DNA of 19,176 nt, from contig CALPOS020000015.1 in NCBI GenBank assembly GCA_943325255.2, forward strand, positions 1 to 19,176, written 5' to 3'. Below the pieces are notes generated by a model. It did not search any database and was not told the DNA's origin. It worked only from the letters and a program-made list of their open reading frames with translations. Positions 7,480 to 14,981 of the stretch are shown here, one piece after another; positions within the stretch are counted from its first letter, which is position 1, and each line of letters begins with the position of its first letter. The DNA is from Sphingobacterium thalpophilum. GTDB taxonomy: Bacteria; Bacteroidota; Bacteroidia; Flavobacteriales; Flavobacteriaceae. The position numbers were made by a program, and so were the translations under genes.

Positions 7480-7483
7480 ATCG

Positions 7484-8650
7484 TTATGGATTTACGGTTA
7501 CTAAACTAGCTGCTTTTTTCGCTGAATTGATTACATTTTCAATAGGAGAATCAACAGTGTCATAGGTTAATGCAACTCCCATTCTTCTATAAGGTCGCGA
7601 GGTTGGTTTGCCAAATATACGAAAATCCGTTTGTGGTAAAGCGCTAATTTTTTCTAGTCCAGAGAACGTTGGGTTATTTGAATTTTCTGAGGATAAAATA
7701 ACCGCGCTGGCTCCGGCTTTTTCTAGTGTGATTTCAAAAATAGGCAAACTTAAAATGGCGCGAAGATGCAATTCGAATTCGTTGAAGTTCTGTGTTCCAG
7801 CGAGTGTGACCATTCCGGTGTCGTGTGGGCGTGGAGATAATTCTGAAAAATAAACGCCTTCATCTGTTAAGAAAAATTCAACGCCGAAAAGTCCAGCACC
7901 ACCGAGTGCTTCAGTGACTTTCGCTGCCATTTTTTTTGCCTCGGTGAGCGCTTCATCAGAAATATATGCAGGCTGCCAACTTTCTTGGTAGTCGCCGCGC
8001 TCTTGTCGGTGACCGATTGGCGGACAAAACAAAGTTGGATTGCCGTTTTGAGTTACCGTTAGTAAAGTAATTTCTGACTTGAAATTGACGAATGCTTCTA
8101 CGATGACTTCTACTACATCGCCGCGGGAACCTTCCACTGCGTAGCGCCATGCTTTTTCGATATCGCTTTCTGTTTTGATGGTGGATTGTCCTTTTCCGGA
8201 TGAACTCATTAAGGGTTTTACGACGCATGGCATTCCTACTTCGACAACGGCTTTTGTCAATTCGTCTGCTGTGGTGGCGTAGCGATAATTGGCAGTTCGC
8301 AAACCCAATTCTTTGGCAGCTAGATCGCGAATTGCTTTTCTATTCATGGTGAAGTTCGCAGCTTTTGCCGAAGGAACAACCGTGATGCCTTGTTGCTCGT
8401 AGTCGTAAAAGCGTTCCGTTCGGATGGCTTCGATTTCGGGCACGATAAAATCGGGTTGATGTTTGGCAACGATACGGTCTAAGGCGTCGCCGTCGAGCAT
8501 GTTGATGACTTCAAAACTGTCGGCGACTTGCATCGCAGGCGCATTTTCGTAGCTATCGACGGCAACAATGGTTTGACCGATGCGTTGTGCTGCGATGACG
8601 AATTCTTTGCCCAATTCACCGGAGCCAAGAAGTAGTATTTTGTAATTCAT
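7484..8650 (-). CDS. purT: Formate-dependent phosphoribosylglycinamide formyltransferase
   Basis: A 388-residue ATP-grasp enzyme (E. coli PurT has 392). It makes formyl-GAR from GAR, formate and ATP in purine synthesis, independent of 10-formyl-tetrahydrofolate. GSGELGKE (9-16) is the N-terminal nucleotide loop. EIEAIRTE (72-79) binds GAR. Lys145 and the SSSGKGQS loop (149-156) belong to the ATP-grasp fold. GHRQERGDYQESWQP (213-227) and ELSPRPHDTG (270-279), with the Mg and substrate ligands, are diagnostic of PurT. No canonical promoter is visible in the 272 bases upstream, which hold a dispersed repeat. The Cys/His secreted protein gene follows four bases after the stop. Confidence 0.96.
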   Translation of the reverse strand: MNYKILLLGSGELGKEFVIAAQRIGQTIVAVDSYENAPAMQVADSFEVINMLDGDALDRIVAKHQPDFIVPEIEAIRTERFYDYEQQGITVVPSAKAANFTMNRKAIRDLAAKELGLRTANYRYATTADELTKAVVEVGMPCVVKPLMSSSGKGQSTIKTESDIEKAWRYAVEGSRGDVVEVIVEAFVNFKSEITLLTVTQNGNPTLFCPPIGHRQERGDYQESWQPAYISDEALTEAKKMAAKVTEALGGAGLFGVEFFLTDEGVYFSELSPRPHDTGMVTLAGTQNFNEFELHLRAILSLPIFEITLEKAGASAVILSSENSNNPTFSGLEKISALPQTDFRIFGKPTSRPYRRMGVALTYDTVDSPIENVINSAKKAASLVTVNP

Positions 8651-8654
8651 AGTT

Positions 8655-8914
8655 GTTTGTTAGACTGGATTGCGTGAGATTTGATATTAAGAGGAGGACA
8701 GCCAGTGGCTGTCAGGTATTTGTGTTTGCGTGAGGGATTATCTCATTGGTTTATATTTTTTGTAGGTATTCGATGAATTTCATTTGCAGTGGAAATCCTT
8801 TTTTGTCTTAGAAAAAGCCCCTCGACTGTACTTCGACTGCGCTCAGTATAAACTAGCTCGGGGTGACAGACAAAAAAGATTGTAACGCAAAGCCCGACCC
8901 TTGTGGTCACGCCC
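8655..8914 (-). repeat. Dispersed intergenic repeat, copy 2, with inserted palindromic segment
   Basis: The 311-base gap between purT and its upstream neighbour holds no credible gene. Its core (about 8785-8905) is the reverse complement of the repeat at 3446-3556. The hairpin arms are ATCCTTTTTTGTCT (8795-8808) and AGACAAAAAAGAT (8868-8880), here on the plus strand. The loop is longer than in copy 1, with an extra block containing CTAGTTTATACTGAGCG. The purT-proximal part has two related blocks, TTGCGTGAGAT (8670-8680) and TTGCGTGAGGGAT (near 8727-8739). GGGCGTGACCACAAGGGTCG on the minus strand (about 8895-8914) marks the other end. I recall similar modules from Flavobacteriaceae. Confidence 0.78.
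8697..8713. repeat. Perfect short palindrome in the repeat
   Basis: GACAGCCAGTGGCTGTC is an exact inverted repeat with a single central base. No T run follows on either strand, so it is not a simple intrinsic terminator. It lies about 45 bases upstream of the purT start. Confidence 0.7.
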
Positions 8915-8922
8915 AAATTTAT

Positions 8923-8950
8923 AAAAAAAAGCCCCAAGAAAACTTGAGGC
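8923..8950 (-). terminator. Intrinsic terminator after the aminotransferase gene
   Basis: On the minus strand GCCTCAAG (complement of 8943-8950) pairs with CTTGGGGC (complement of 8931-8938) across a TTTT loop, followed by eight T (8923-8930). The one non-Watson-Crick position is a G-U pair in the minus-strand RNA but an A-C mismatch on the plus strand, so the hairpin favours the minus strand. Confidence 0.85.
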
Positions 8951-8961
8951 GATTGCTATTT

Positions 8962-10149
8962 TTAGATGAGCGCTTCTTTGATTCTTTTCATGGCTTCGGC
9001 GAGCAAGGCTTCACTCGTGGCGTAGGAAAAACGGATGCAATTTGGGTTTCCAAAAGCGTCGCCGGTCACTGTGGCTACATTGGCTTCTGCCAATAGATAC
9101 ATTGAGAAATCATCGGCATTTTTAATGAGTTGACCGCGTAATGTTTTTCCGAAATAATACGAAACATCTGGGAAAACATAAAAAGCACCTTCAGGAACAT
9201 TGAGTTTGAATCCTGGAATTTCTTTTACCAAACCAACTACTAAATCTCGACGGCTTTTGAAAGCTGCGACCATATCGTCAAGGACACTTGGATCTGCATC
9301 AACTGCAGTAATTGTTGCTCGCTGCGCAATACTGTTTGCTCCGCTGGTTACTTGACCTTGCATTTTGGTGCAGGCTTTGGCGATAAATTCTGGAGCGCCG
9401 ATATATCCGATTCTCCAACCTGTCATCGCGAATGCTTTTGCAACGCCGTTGACCGTAATGGTTCTTTCGAACATTCCAGGGATGGAAGCGATACTGCAAA
9501 AAGTTCCGGAGAAGTTGATGTGTTCGTAGATTTCGTCTGAAACGATAAAGATGTTCGGGTGTTTTTCGATGATTTTTGCCAAGGCTGTTAGTTCGTCGCG
9601 GTTGTAAACAGAACCACTTGGGTTGCAAGGAGAACTATACCAAATCATTTTCGTTTTTGGCGTGATGGCTTTTTCTAATTGGTCTGGCGTAATTTTGAAA
9701 TCGCTCTCGACAGAAGTCGGGACTTCAATTGGAATGCCGCCCGCCATTTTGATAATTTCAAAGTAGCTTACCCAATATGGCGCTGGAAGAATCACTTCGT
9801 CTCCGTCGTTGAGCATGACTTGGGCGATATTGTATAATGATTGTTTGGCGCCTGTCGAAACAACAATGTTGTTGGGTTTGTAATCGAGATTGTTGTCTCT
9901 TTTGAATTTTCTGCAGATGGCTTCTTTGAGTTCTACATAACCTTCAACAGGCGAGTACGTGCTATAATTTTCGTCGATGGCTTTTTTTGCGGCTGCTTTG
10001 ACAAAGTCCGGCGTATTGAAATCGGGTTCACCCAAACTAAGGCTGATAATATCTTTTCCTTGTGCTTTTAGTTCCCTAGCCAACGCTGCCATTGCTAAGG
10101 TTTGAGAGGTTGATAACTTATTAATTCTGTCGGAAAGAAGGTGATTCAT
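8962..10149 (-). CDS. Class I PLP aminotransferase, aspartate aminotransferase type Ib
   Basis: A 395-residue fold-type I enzyme that moves the amino group from aspartate (or a similar amino acid) to 2-oxoglutarate. Lys238 in VNGVAKAFAMTGWRIG is the PLP lysine and Arg246 is the phosphate-binding Arg. Asn176 in PCNPSG, Asp205 and Tyr208 in SDEIYEH hold the cofactor. The C-terminal CIRFSYA carries the substrate carboxylate Arg. SLSLGEPDFNTP and YSPVEGYVELKEAI match the thermophile-type (Ib) aspartate aminotransferases. Some Ib enzymes also use prephenate, which sequence alone does not settle. It is flanked by terminators on both sides (8923-8950 and 10188-10211), so it is a single-gene unit. 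I found no exact TAnnTTTG in its 67-base upstream gap. Confidence 0.93.
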   Translation of the reverse strand: MNHLLSDRINKLSTSQTLAMAALARELKAQGKDIISLSLGEPDFNTPDFVKAAAKKAIDENYSTYSPVEGYVELKEAICRKFKRDNNLDYKPNNIVVSTGAKQSLYNIAQVMLNDGDEVILPAPYWVSYFEIIKMAGGIPIEVPTSVESDFKITPDQLEKAITPKTKMIWYSSPCNPSGSVYNRDELTALAKIIEKHPNIFIVSDEIYEHINFSGTFCSIASIPGMFERTITVNGVAKAFAMTGWRIGYIGAPEFIAKACTKMQGQVTSGANSIAQRATITAVDADPSVLDDMVAAFKSRRDLVVGLVKEIPGFKLNVPEGAFYVFPDVSYYFGKTLRGQLIKNADDFSMYLLAEANVATVTGDAFGNPNCIRFSYATSEALLAEAMKRIKEALI

Positions 10150-10187
10150 AAGGTACTTTTAAAGAGTTGCTGAAAATGGCTAAAAGC

Positions 10188-10211
10188 AAAAGACGCTGTA
10201 GAAGCGTCTTT
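10188..10211 (-). terminator. Terminator after the fatty acid desaturase gene
   Basis: Stem AAAGACGC (10189-10196) and GCGTCTTT (10204-10211) with a 7-base loop. On the minus strand the stem is followed by TTTTGCTTTT, a broken T tract. It lies 5 bases beyond the desaturase stop. A run of T also follows on the plus strand. Confidence 0.65.
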
Positions 10212-10216
10212 ATTTT

Positions 10217-11311
10217 TTAGGCTATTTGTGGGTTTTGTCCCAAGTCTTTCAAATGCTTATAATGTGCTAGTACGGCACTTCGCATGGTCTTAAATTCGTG
10301 ATAGGGCAAATTACATTCTTCTGCGGTCTGTTTGACAAATTGTGAAATTTTGCCATAGTGAATGTGACTAATATGCGGATACAAATGATGTTCGATTTGA
10401 TGATTTAGTCCACCTGTAAACCAATTGACGATTTTGTTTTTCGGAGCAAAGTTCGCTGTGGTATATAGTTGGTGAATGGCCCAAGTGTTTTCCATTTCAC
10501 CGTTGGCGTTTGGAATTGGATTGTCGGTTTCTTCAACGACGTGAGCCAATTGGAAAACAATACTTAAGATCAAACCAGCGGTGTAATGCATTACGAAAAA
10601 CCCTAGAAGAACTTTCCACCAAATCACACCAAAAGCGATAGGCAATACCACCCAGATGAGCGCGTAGATTATTTTGGTTATGACTAAGACGGTCCATAAT
10701 TTTGTTGGGCTTTGTGGTTCACCGTAGGACAATTTTCTTTTTAAATACGCACGCATTTGTTTAAAATCGGTAGTAAGGGACCAATTGAAAGTTAACAAAC
10801 CATATAAAAAGAAGGAATAGTAATGCTGAAATTTATGGAAACGACGCCATTCTGCATTTTGAGAAAAACGAATAATTCTACCCGCGTCTAGATCTTCATC
10901 ATGACCTAGAATATTGGTGTATGTGTGGTGCAAAACGTTGTGTTGCACTTGCCAGTTGTATACATTTCCTGCTAAAACATAGATGCTTCCACCCATAAAT
11001 TTATTAATCCATGATTTAGAAGAATACGCGCCATGATTGCCATCGTGCATAACATTCATTCCGATACCAGCCATGCCAATTCCCATGAGGATATTCAACA
11101 AAAGTTGAAACCAAATAGACATGTCGAGTGTAAGAATGAGGAAATACGGTGTTAGAAAAATGGTAAAGAGAATGACTGTTTTAAGATGGATTTTCCAATT
11201 CCCTGTTTTAGGGATGTTGTTTTCTTTAAAATAATTATTGACTCTGGAATTTAAGGTTCTGAAAAATTTCAGATTATCTTGATTTGAAAAAGTAGGAACT
11301 GTATTATTCAT
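10217..11311 (-). CDS. Membrane fatty acid (acyl-CoA type) desaturase
   Basis: A 364-residue di-iron membrane desaturase. The histidine boxes are HDGNH (89-93), HNVLHH (124-129) and HQIEHH (304-309), with a further His257 in FQLAHVVE. This is the eight-His pattern of the family, with the third box in the HQIEHH form common in front-end and linoleoyl-CoA type enzymes. Hydrophobic spans lie at about 45-62, 68-86, 165-180, 205-230 and 233-255. It introduces a double bond into membrane acyl chains using O2 and an electron donor, adjusting fluidity; the position of the bond cannot be read from sequence. It has a promoter at 11329-11362 and a terminator, and is divergent from rsmG. The fused cytochrome b5 domain found in some front-end desaturases is absent. 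Confidence 0.93.
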   Translation of the reverse strand: MNNTVPTFSNQDNLKFFRTLNSRVNNYFKENNIPKTGNWKIHLKTVILFTIFLTPYFLILTLDMSIWFQLLLNILMGIGMAGIGMNVMHDGNHGAYSSKSWINKFMGGSIYVLAGNVYNWQVQHNVLHHTYTNILGHDEDLDAGRIIRFSQNAEWRRFHKFQHYYSFFLYGLLTFNWSLTTDFKQMRAYLKRKLSYGEPQSPTKLWTVLVITKIIYALIWVVLPIAFGVIWWKVLLGFFVMHYTAGLILSIVFQLAHVVEETDNPIPNANGEMENTWAIHQLYTTANFAPKNKIVNWFTGGLNHQIEHHLYPHISHIHYGKISQFVKQTAEECNLPYHEFKTMRSAVLAHYKHLKDLGQNPQIA

Positions 11312-11328
11312 AGAATGTGCTTAAGTAG

Positions 11329-11362
11329 CAAAGGTACTTATTATTAGTTTTTGCTTTGCCAA
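11329..11362 (-). promoter_or_regulatory. Bacteroidota-type promoter for the desaturase
   Basis: On the minus strand TTG (11360-11362), a 23-base spacer and TACCTTTG (11329-11336), a perfect -7 match. The spacer is at the long end of the reported range. The leader would be about 10-15 bases. Confidence 0.5.
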
Positions 11363-11393
11363 AGTTCCTATAAATATTTCAACACTAAAGTAT

Positions 11394-11401
11394 TACTTTT
11401 G
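11394..11401 (+). promoter_or_regulatory. -7 element for rsmG
   Basis: TACTTTTG is an exact TAnnTTTG 16 bases before the rsmG ATG. I see no good TTG at the expected -33 distance. The transcript would have a very short leader. Confidence 0.42.
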
Positions 11402-11417
11402 TTAAAAAAAGCAAAGC

Positions 11418-12047
11418 ATGGAAGAAATTCTGAAGTATTTCCCAAATCTTACGGAAAATCAGATTGAGCAGTTTAGGAAATTAGAGGGCTTATATCTGGA
11501 TTGGAATGCCAAAATTAATGTGATTTCAAGAAAAGACATCGACCAATTATATTTGAAGCATGTTTTGCATTCTCTTGCCATCGCCAAAATTCAAAAATTC
11601 GAGCCTGGCACCTATGTTTTGGACGTCGGAACTGGCGGAGGTTTTCCGGGAATTCCGTTGGCGATATTATTTCCGGAAACTCGGTTTTATTTGATTGATG
11701 TCATCTTGAAAAAGATCAATGTTGTGAAATCGGTTGCCGATGCGTTGGGATTAAAAAATGTGAAGGCGGAGCAACTTCGTGCAGAAAATGCGAAAGGTGA
11801 TTACGATTTTATTGTTAGCCGAGCGGTTACCAATATGCCCGATTTTTATTCGTGGGTGAAAGACAAAATCAAAAAGCAAAACAAACACGAATTGAAAAAT
11901 GGCATTTTATATCTAAAAGGCGGCGATTTAACCGAAGAACTCAAGGATTTTCCTAAAGCAACCGAATATGCAATCGCAGATTTTTTTGATGATGAATTTT
12001 TCGAAACTAAAAAAGTGGTGCATTTGCCTTTGAAGTTTAAGGCTTAA
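11418..12047 (+). CDS. rsmG: 16S rRNA (guanine-527-N7)-methyltransferase
   Basis: A 209-residue RsmG/GidB (E. coli 207). It methylates N7 of G527 in 16S rRNA using S-adenosylmethionine; loss gives low-level streptomycin resistance in other bacteria. LDWNAKINVISRKD (27-40) and YLKHVLHSL are the N-terminal signature. VLDVGTGGGFPGIPLAI (67-83) is the SAM-binding motif I, and FIVSRAVTNM (131-140) the SRA motif. After the acidic motif II residue (Asp94) the sequence is VILKK, where many homologues have SxxKK; this is a mild deviation. It is a single-gene unit in most Bacteroidota, as here, facing a convergent T9SS cargo gene across a two-way terminator. Confidence 0.95.
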   Translation: MEEILKYFPNLTENQIEQFRKLEGLYLDWNAKINVISRKDIDQLYLKHVLHSLAIAKIQKFEPGTYVLDVGTGGGFPGIPLAILFPETRFYLIDVILKKINVVKSVADALGLKNVKAEQLRAENAKGDYDFIVSRAVTNMPDFYSWVKDKIKKQNKHELKNGILYLKGGDLTEELKDFPKATEYAIADFFDDEFFETKKVVHLPLKFKA

Positions 12048-12066
12048 AGCGTCATGTAAGCGCATT

Positions 12067-12102
12067 AAAAAAACCCACAAAATGTGATTTTTATGGGTTT
12101 TT
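12067..12102. terminator. Bidirectional terminator between rsmG and the T9SS cargo gene
   Basis: Outer stem AAAAACCCA (12069-12077) with TGGGTTTTT (12094-12102), and an inner AAAAT/ATTTT pairing around a GTG loop. An A run precedes and a T run follows, so it can stop transcription from both convergent genes. Confidence 0.8.
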
Positions 12103-12132
12103 GTTTTTGAACGAGAGTCGTAAAAAACAGAC

Positions 12133-13149
12133 TTAGTTTTTTATTACTTTTTCGGTTTTTGATCCTGAAGTCGTTACAATGGTTGCGTTGTAAATTCCAT
12201 TTTGTAAGTTCCCGAGTGAAAGTGTTACTACATTACCATTTTGGTGAAATACGATTCTACCACTCATGTCAGAGATGGTAAGTTCTTTTATTTCGCTATC
12301 CTTGCTATCAATATGCAGTTGGTCTTGCGTTGGATTTGGAAACAAGCTTAAGCCAGCGATCTTGGATGTTTCAAAAAGTCCCAATGGTGCGTTATATTTC
12401 TCCATTTGATTATAAGTTTCATTGTTGATGCCTTGTAAAGGCACATTTACAACGGTTTCAGAAGTTCTAAAAATGGGGGAAAGATAACCTAAATCAGCGA
12501 AGTAATAGTAAATGGTTTGGTCGATGGTACCGATGTTCCCGAAGATGCCAAAGTTCAGAGCTACGTTTTGGACTGATTTTAGTCTGGTAACCTGATACGT
12601 TTCAAGTCCTTCACCATTGATGTCGATGTTTAGGGTTCCGTAGGCGTCAACACTGTTAGTAATAGTTCCTTCAACGCCACCGCTGAAGCCTCCAGAAGTA
12701 AAAGTTCCCTCTAAATCATCAACATTTGAATATCCGTAATTTAATGGGAACGTACCAATTAACGCATTGTTAGTAGCAAAATTGAGTTCAATTTGTGGGT
12801 TAATAAGTCCCGTAATTGAAACTTGACCTGCGTTTTCTTTCGAATAGATATTGGAGATTGAGACACCGTCGCCAATAGTTGATGTCGTAGCTGTATTTGT
12901 AGTAGTATTTGGGAAAATAGCAATTTCCTCGCCTGTCGGCAGTAGGTTGTTATCGACAGAAGTCCCTATTGCAACTAGTGATGTAAAATTCCATGTAGCA
13001 TTAGCGCCAGCTGGGATTTGGTCTACCTCTGATGTGGTAGTAAGAACGACAAATTCAGATCCGTTTGCGGGATAGTAGGAATTAATAGGTGATTGCGCTG
13101 CACACAGTAAGGAGAGGAACGGCACAACAAGAAGTAATTTGGTTTTCAT
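12133..13149 (-). CDS. Secreted protein with type A T9SS sorting domain, function unknown
   Basis: A 338-residue protein. Residues 1-18 are a signal peptide (MKTKLLLVVPFLSLLCAA). Residues 19-260 are Asn/Thr/Gly-rich and apparently beta-strand-rich, with no enzyme motif I recognise. Residues 266-338 are a type A T9SS C-terminal domain: LSLFPNPTQDQLHID (267-281), then ISDMSGRIV (292-300), then LQNGIYNATIV, ending in KTEKVIKN. Such proteins cross the inner membrane by Sec, then leave through the T9SS, with removal of the C-terminal domain. It is a likely client of the machinery that the Plug-family protein at 15926-17179 serves. It is closed by a two-way terminator and has a near-consensus promoter. 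Confidence 0.92.
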   Translation of the reverse strand: MKTKLLLVVPFLSLLCAAQSPINSYYPANGSEFVVLTTTSEVDQIPAGANATWNFTSLVAIGTSVDNNLLPTGEEIAIFPNTTTNTATTSTIGDGVSISNIYSKENAGQVSITGLINPQIELNFATNNALIGTFPLNYGYSNVDDLEGTFTSGGFSGGVEGTITNSVDAYGTLNIDINGEGLETYQVTRLKSVQNVALNFGIFGNIGTIDQTIYYYFADLGYLSPIFRTSETVVNVPLQGINNETYNQMEKYNAPLGLFETSKIAGLSLFPNPTQDQLHIDSKDSEIKELTISDMSGRIVFHQNGNVVTLSLGNLQNGIYNATIVTTSGSKTEKVIKN

Positions 13150-13173
13150 AAATATTGATTTAAAATAGCGCGT

Positions 13174-13202
13174 CTAAAGTAATAAATATTTCTTATACTC
13201 AA
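13174..13202 (-). promoter_or_regulatory. Likely promoter for the T9SS cargo gene
   Basis: On the minus strand TTG (13200-13202), an 18-base spacer and TACTTTAG (13174-13181), one base off TAnnTTTG. It lies between the pruA terminator and the start codon at 13149, as expected for a separate unit. Confidence 0.42.
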
Positions 13203-13208
13203 CACATT

Positions 13209-13237
13209 AAAAAAGCCTAACACAATTGTTTAGGCTT
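13209..13237 (-). terminator. Intrinsic terminator after pruA
   Basis: On the minus strand AAGCCTAA (complement of 13230-13237) pairs with TTAGGCTT (complement of 13213-13220), and six T follow (13209-13214). The stop codon of pruA is about 15 bases upstream. Confidence 0.82.
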
Positions 13238-13251
13238 AAGGTATCTCTCAA

Positions 13252-14880
13252 CTATTCCCCCATAAACGGATAACGATAATCTTCTGGAGTAACAAAGGTT
13301 TCTTTGATTGTTCTTGGAGACGCCCAGCGCAATAAATTTAGCGCTGATCCAGCTTTATCATTCGTACCAGAAGCTCTTGCGCCACCAAAAGGTTGCATGC
13401 CCACGACGGCTCCAGTAGGTTTGTCATTAACGTAGAAATTACCAGCAGCATTTTGTAATGCAGTCGTTGCTTCTTCAATGGCATAGCGATCTTGGCTGAA
13501 TACTGCGCCAGTCAATGCGTATTCTGAGGTTTGGTCGACCAATTTTAATGTTTCACTCCATTGAGAATCTTCATATACATAAATGGTCATCACGGGACCG
13601 AATAATTCCGTTTCCATGGTGGTGTATTTTGGATCTGTAGTTACAATAACGGTAGGCTCTATGAAGTAGCCTTTTGATTTATCGTAGTTACCACCTATAA
13701 TAATTTCGGCGTTGCTTTCTTTTTTTGCTTGGTCAATATAACTTGCTAATTTATCGAACGAACCTTCGTGAATAACCGCCGTAATAAAGTTACCAAAGTC
13801 TTCTGGCGAACCCATTTTCATCGATTTTACGTCGGTAATCAATTGTGATTTCACGTCATTCCACAAACTTTTCGGAATGTAGGCTCTTGAAGCGGCAGAA
13901 CATTTTTGTCCTTGAAATTCAAACGCACCACGAGCAATTCCTGTAACAACTTGCTTTACATTGGCGCTTGGATGTGCGATGACAAAATCTTTTCCTCCTG
14001 TTTCGCCAACAATTCGTGGATAAGTTTTGTAGTGATGGATATTCATTCCGATGGTTTTCCAAATGTCTTTGAAAACATGCGTAGAGCCCGTAAAATGAAC
14101 ACCCGCAAAATCTCTGCTTGCAAATACAGTTTCACTAATCATTTGAGCATCGCCGAAAACAACATTGATCACCCCGTCAGGAAGCCCAGCTTCTTTAAAA
14201 ATATCGATAATAATCTTAGCAGAAAATACCTGGCTGTCGCTAGGTTTCCAAACGACCACATTTCCCATCATCGCTGCACTTGCAGGAAGATTAGCCGCAA
14301 TGGCCGTAAAATTGAACGGTGTAATGGCGTAAACAAACCCTTCTAAGGGACGATATTCTAGTCGATTCCACACTGCAGAATCTGACTTTGGTTGATCGTT
14401 ATAAATCTGCGTCATGAATTCGACGTTGTATCGTAAGAAGTCGATGAGTTCACAAGACGCATCTATTTCGGCTTGAAAAATAGTTTTAGATTGTGCGATC
14501 ATTGTCGCCGCATTGATACGAGCGCGATAAGGTCCAGCGATTAATTCGGCAGCTTTAAGGAAAATGGCTGCACGTTGTTCCCAAGCCATATTTGCCCATT
14601 TGGCTTTTGATTCCAATGCATTGGCAATGGCTTTCTCGACATGTTTTTTTTCGGCTAAATGATACGTTCCAACAATGTGCTGGTGGTCATGTGGTGCCGA
14701 CATGGTTCGTGTATTTCCAGTTTTGATTTCTTCGCTTCCAATGTAAAGCGGCACTTCAATTTTTTCGTTCCACATTTTTTTGTAAGCGGCTAAAACGGCT
14801 ACTTTTTCTGGCGAATTGGGCGCATACGATTTTACAGGTTCGTTAACTGCTTTGGGCACATGAAAGAATCCTTTGAGCAT
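13252..14880 (-). CDS. pruA: L-glutamate gamma-semialdehyde (1-pyrroline-5-carboxylate) dehydrogenase
   Basis: A 542-residue aldehyde dehydrogenase of the single-function P5C dehydrogenase group (mammalian ALDH4A1-like length). It oxidises glutamate semialdehyde to glutamate with NAD, the second step of proline breakdown. TPFNFTAIAANLP (187-199) and WKPSD (211-215) line the NAD site, and FTGSTHVF (263-270) is the nucleotide loop. GETGGKDF (292-299) has the general base Glu293, and GQKCSAASR (324-332) has the nucleophile Cys327. The C-terminal FGGARASGTNDKAGS is typical of P5CDH. Proline dehydrogenase is not adjacent here, so the pathway is split. It has its own -7 element (14927-14934) and terminator. 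Confidence 0.95.
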   Translation of the reverse strand: MLKGFFHVPKAVNEPVKSYAPNSPEKVAVLAAYKKMWNEKIEVPLYIGSEEIKTGNTRTMSAPHDHQHIVGTYHLAEKKHVEKAIANALESKAKWANMAWEQRAAIFLKAAELIAGPYRARINAATMIAQSKTIFQAEIDASCELIDFLRYNVEFMTQIYNDQPKSDSAVWNRLEYRPLEGFVYAITPFNFTAIAANLPASAAMMGNVVVWKPSDSQVFSAKIIIDIFKEAGLPDGVINVVFGDAQMISETVFASRDFAGVHFTGSTHVFKDIWKTIGMNIHHYKTYPRIVGETGGKDFVIAHPSANVKQVVTGIARGAFEFQGQKCSAASRAYIPKSLWNDVKSQLITDVKSMKMGSPEDFGNFITAVIHEGSFDKLASYIDQAKKESNAEIIIGGNYDKSKGYFIEPTVIVTTDPKYTTMETELFGPVMTIYVYEDSQWSETLKLVDQTSEYALTGAVFSQDRYAIEEATTALQNAAGNFYVNDKPTGAVVGMQPFGGARASGTNDKAGSALNLLRWASPRTIKETFVTPEDYRYPFMGE

Positions 14881-14926
14881 ATTTGTATGTTTTGGTTGTT
14901 CTGTGTTGTAAGTTAAAAATAGATTG

Positions 14927-14934
14927 CAAAAGTA
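14927..14934 (-). promoter_or_regulatory. -7 element for pruA
   Basis: On the minus strand TACTTTTG, preceded by G after a C and followed by CAATC, an exact TAnnTTTG about 47 bases before the pruA ATG. No clear TTG lies at -33. Confidence 0.5.
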
Positions 14935-14981
14935 CGACGTAAATCTTAAAAAAGGGCTAATTATAAAATTCAGTTCAAAGG

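Noticed and set aside
8697..8713. Palindrome GACAGCCAGTGGCTGTC as an operator or terminator for purT
   Set aside because: No T run follows, and it sits in a dispersed repeat, so I call it a repeat component and not a specific regulator site.
8743..8937. Open frame of 64 codons on the minus strand containing HPELVYTERSRSTVEGL
   Set aside because: It lies wholly inside the dispersed repeat, and its sequence is the translation of the GTCACCCCGAG...CGCAGTCGA block. I regard it as a spurious frame of a kind common in genomes carrying this repeat.
13906..14346. Plus-strand open frame of 146 codons opposite pruA
   Set aside because: It is antisense to the conserved catalytic core of pruA. Its composition looks like reverse-complement noise.
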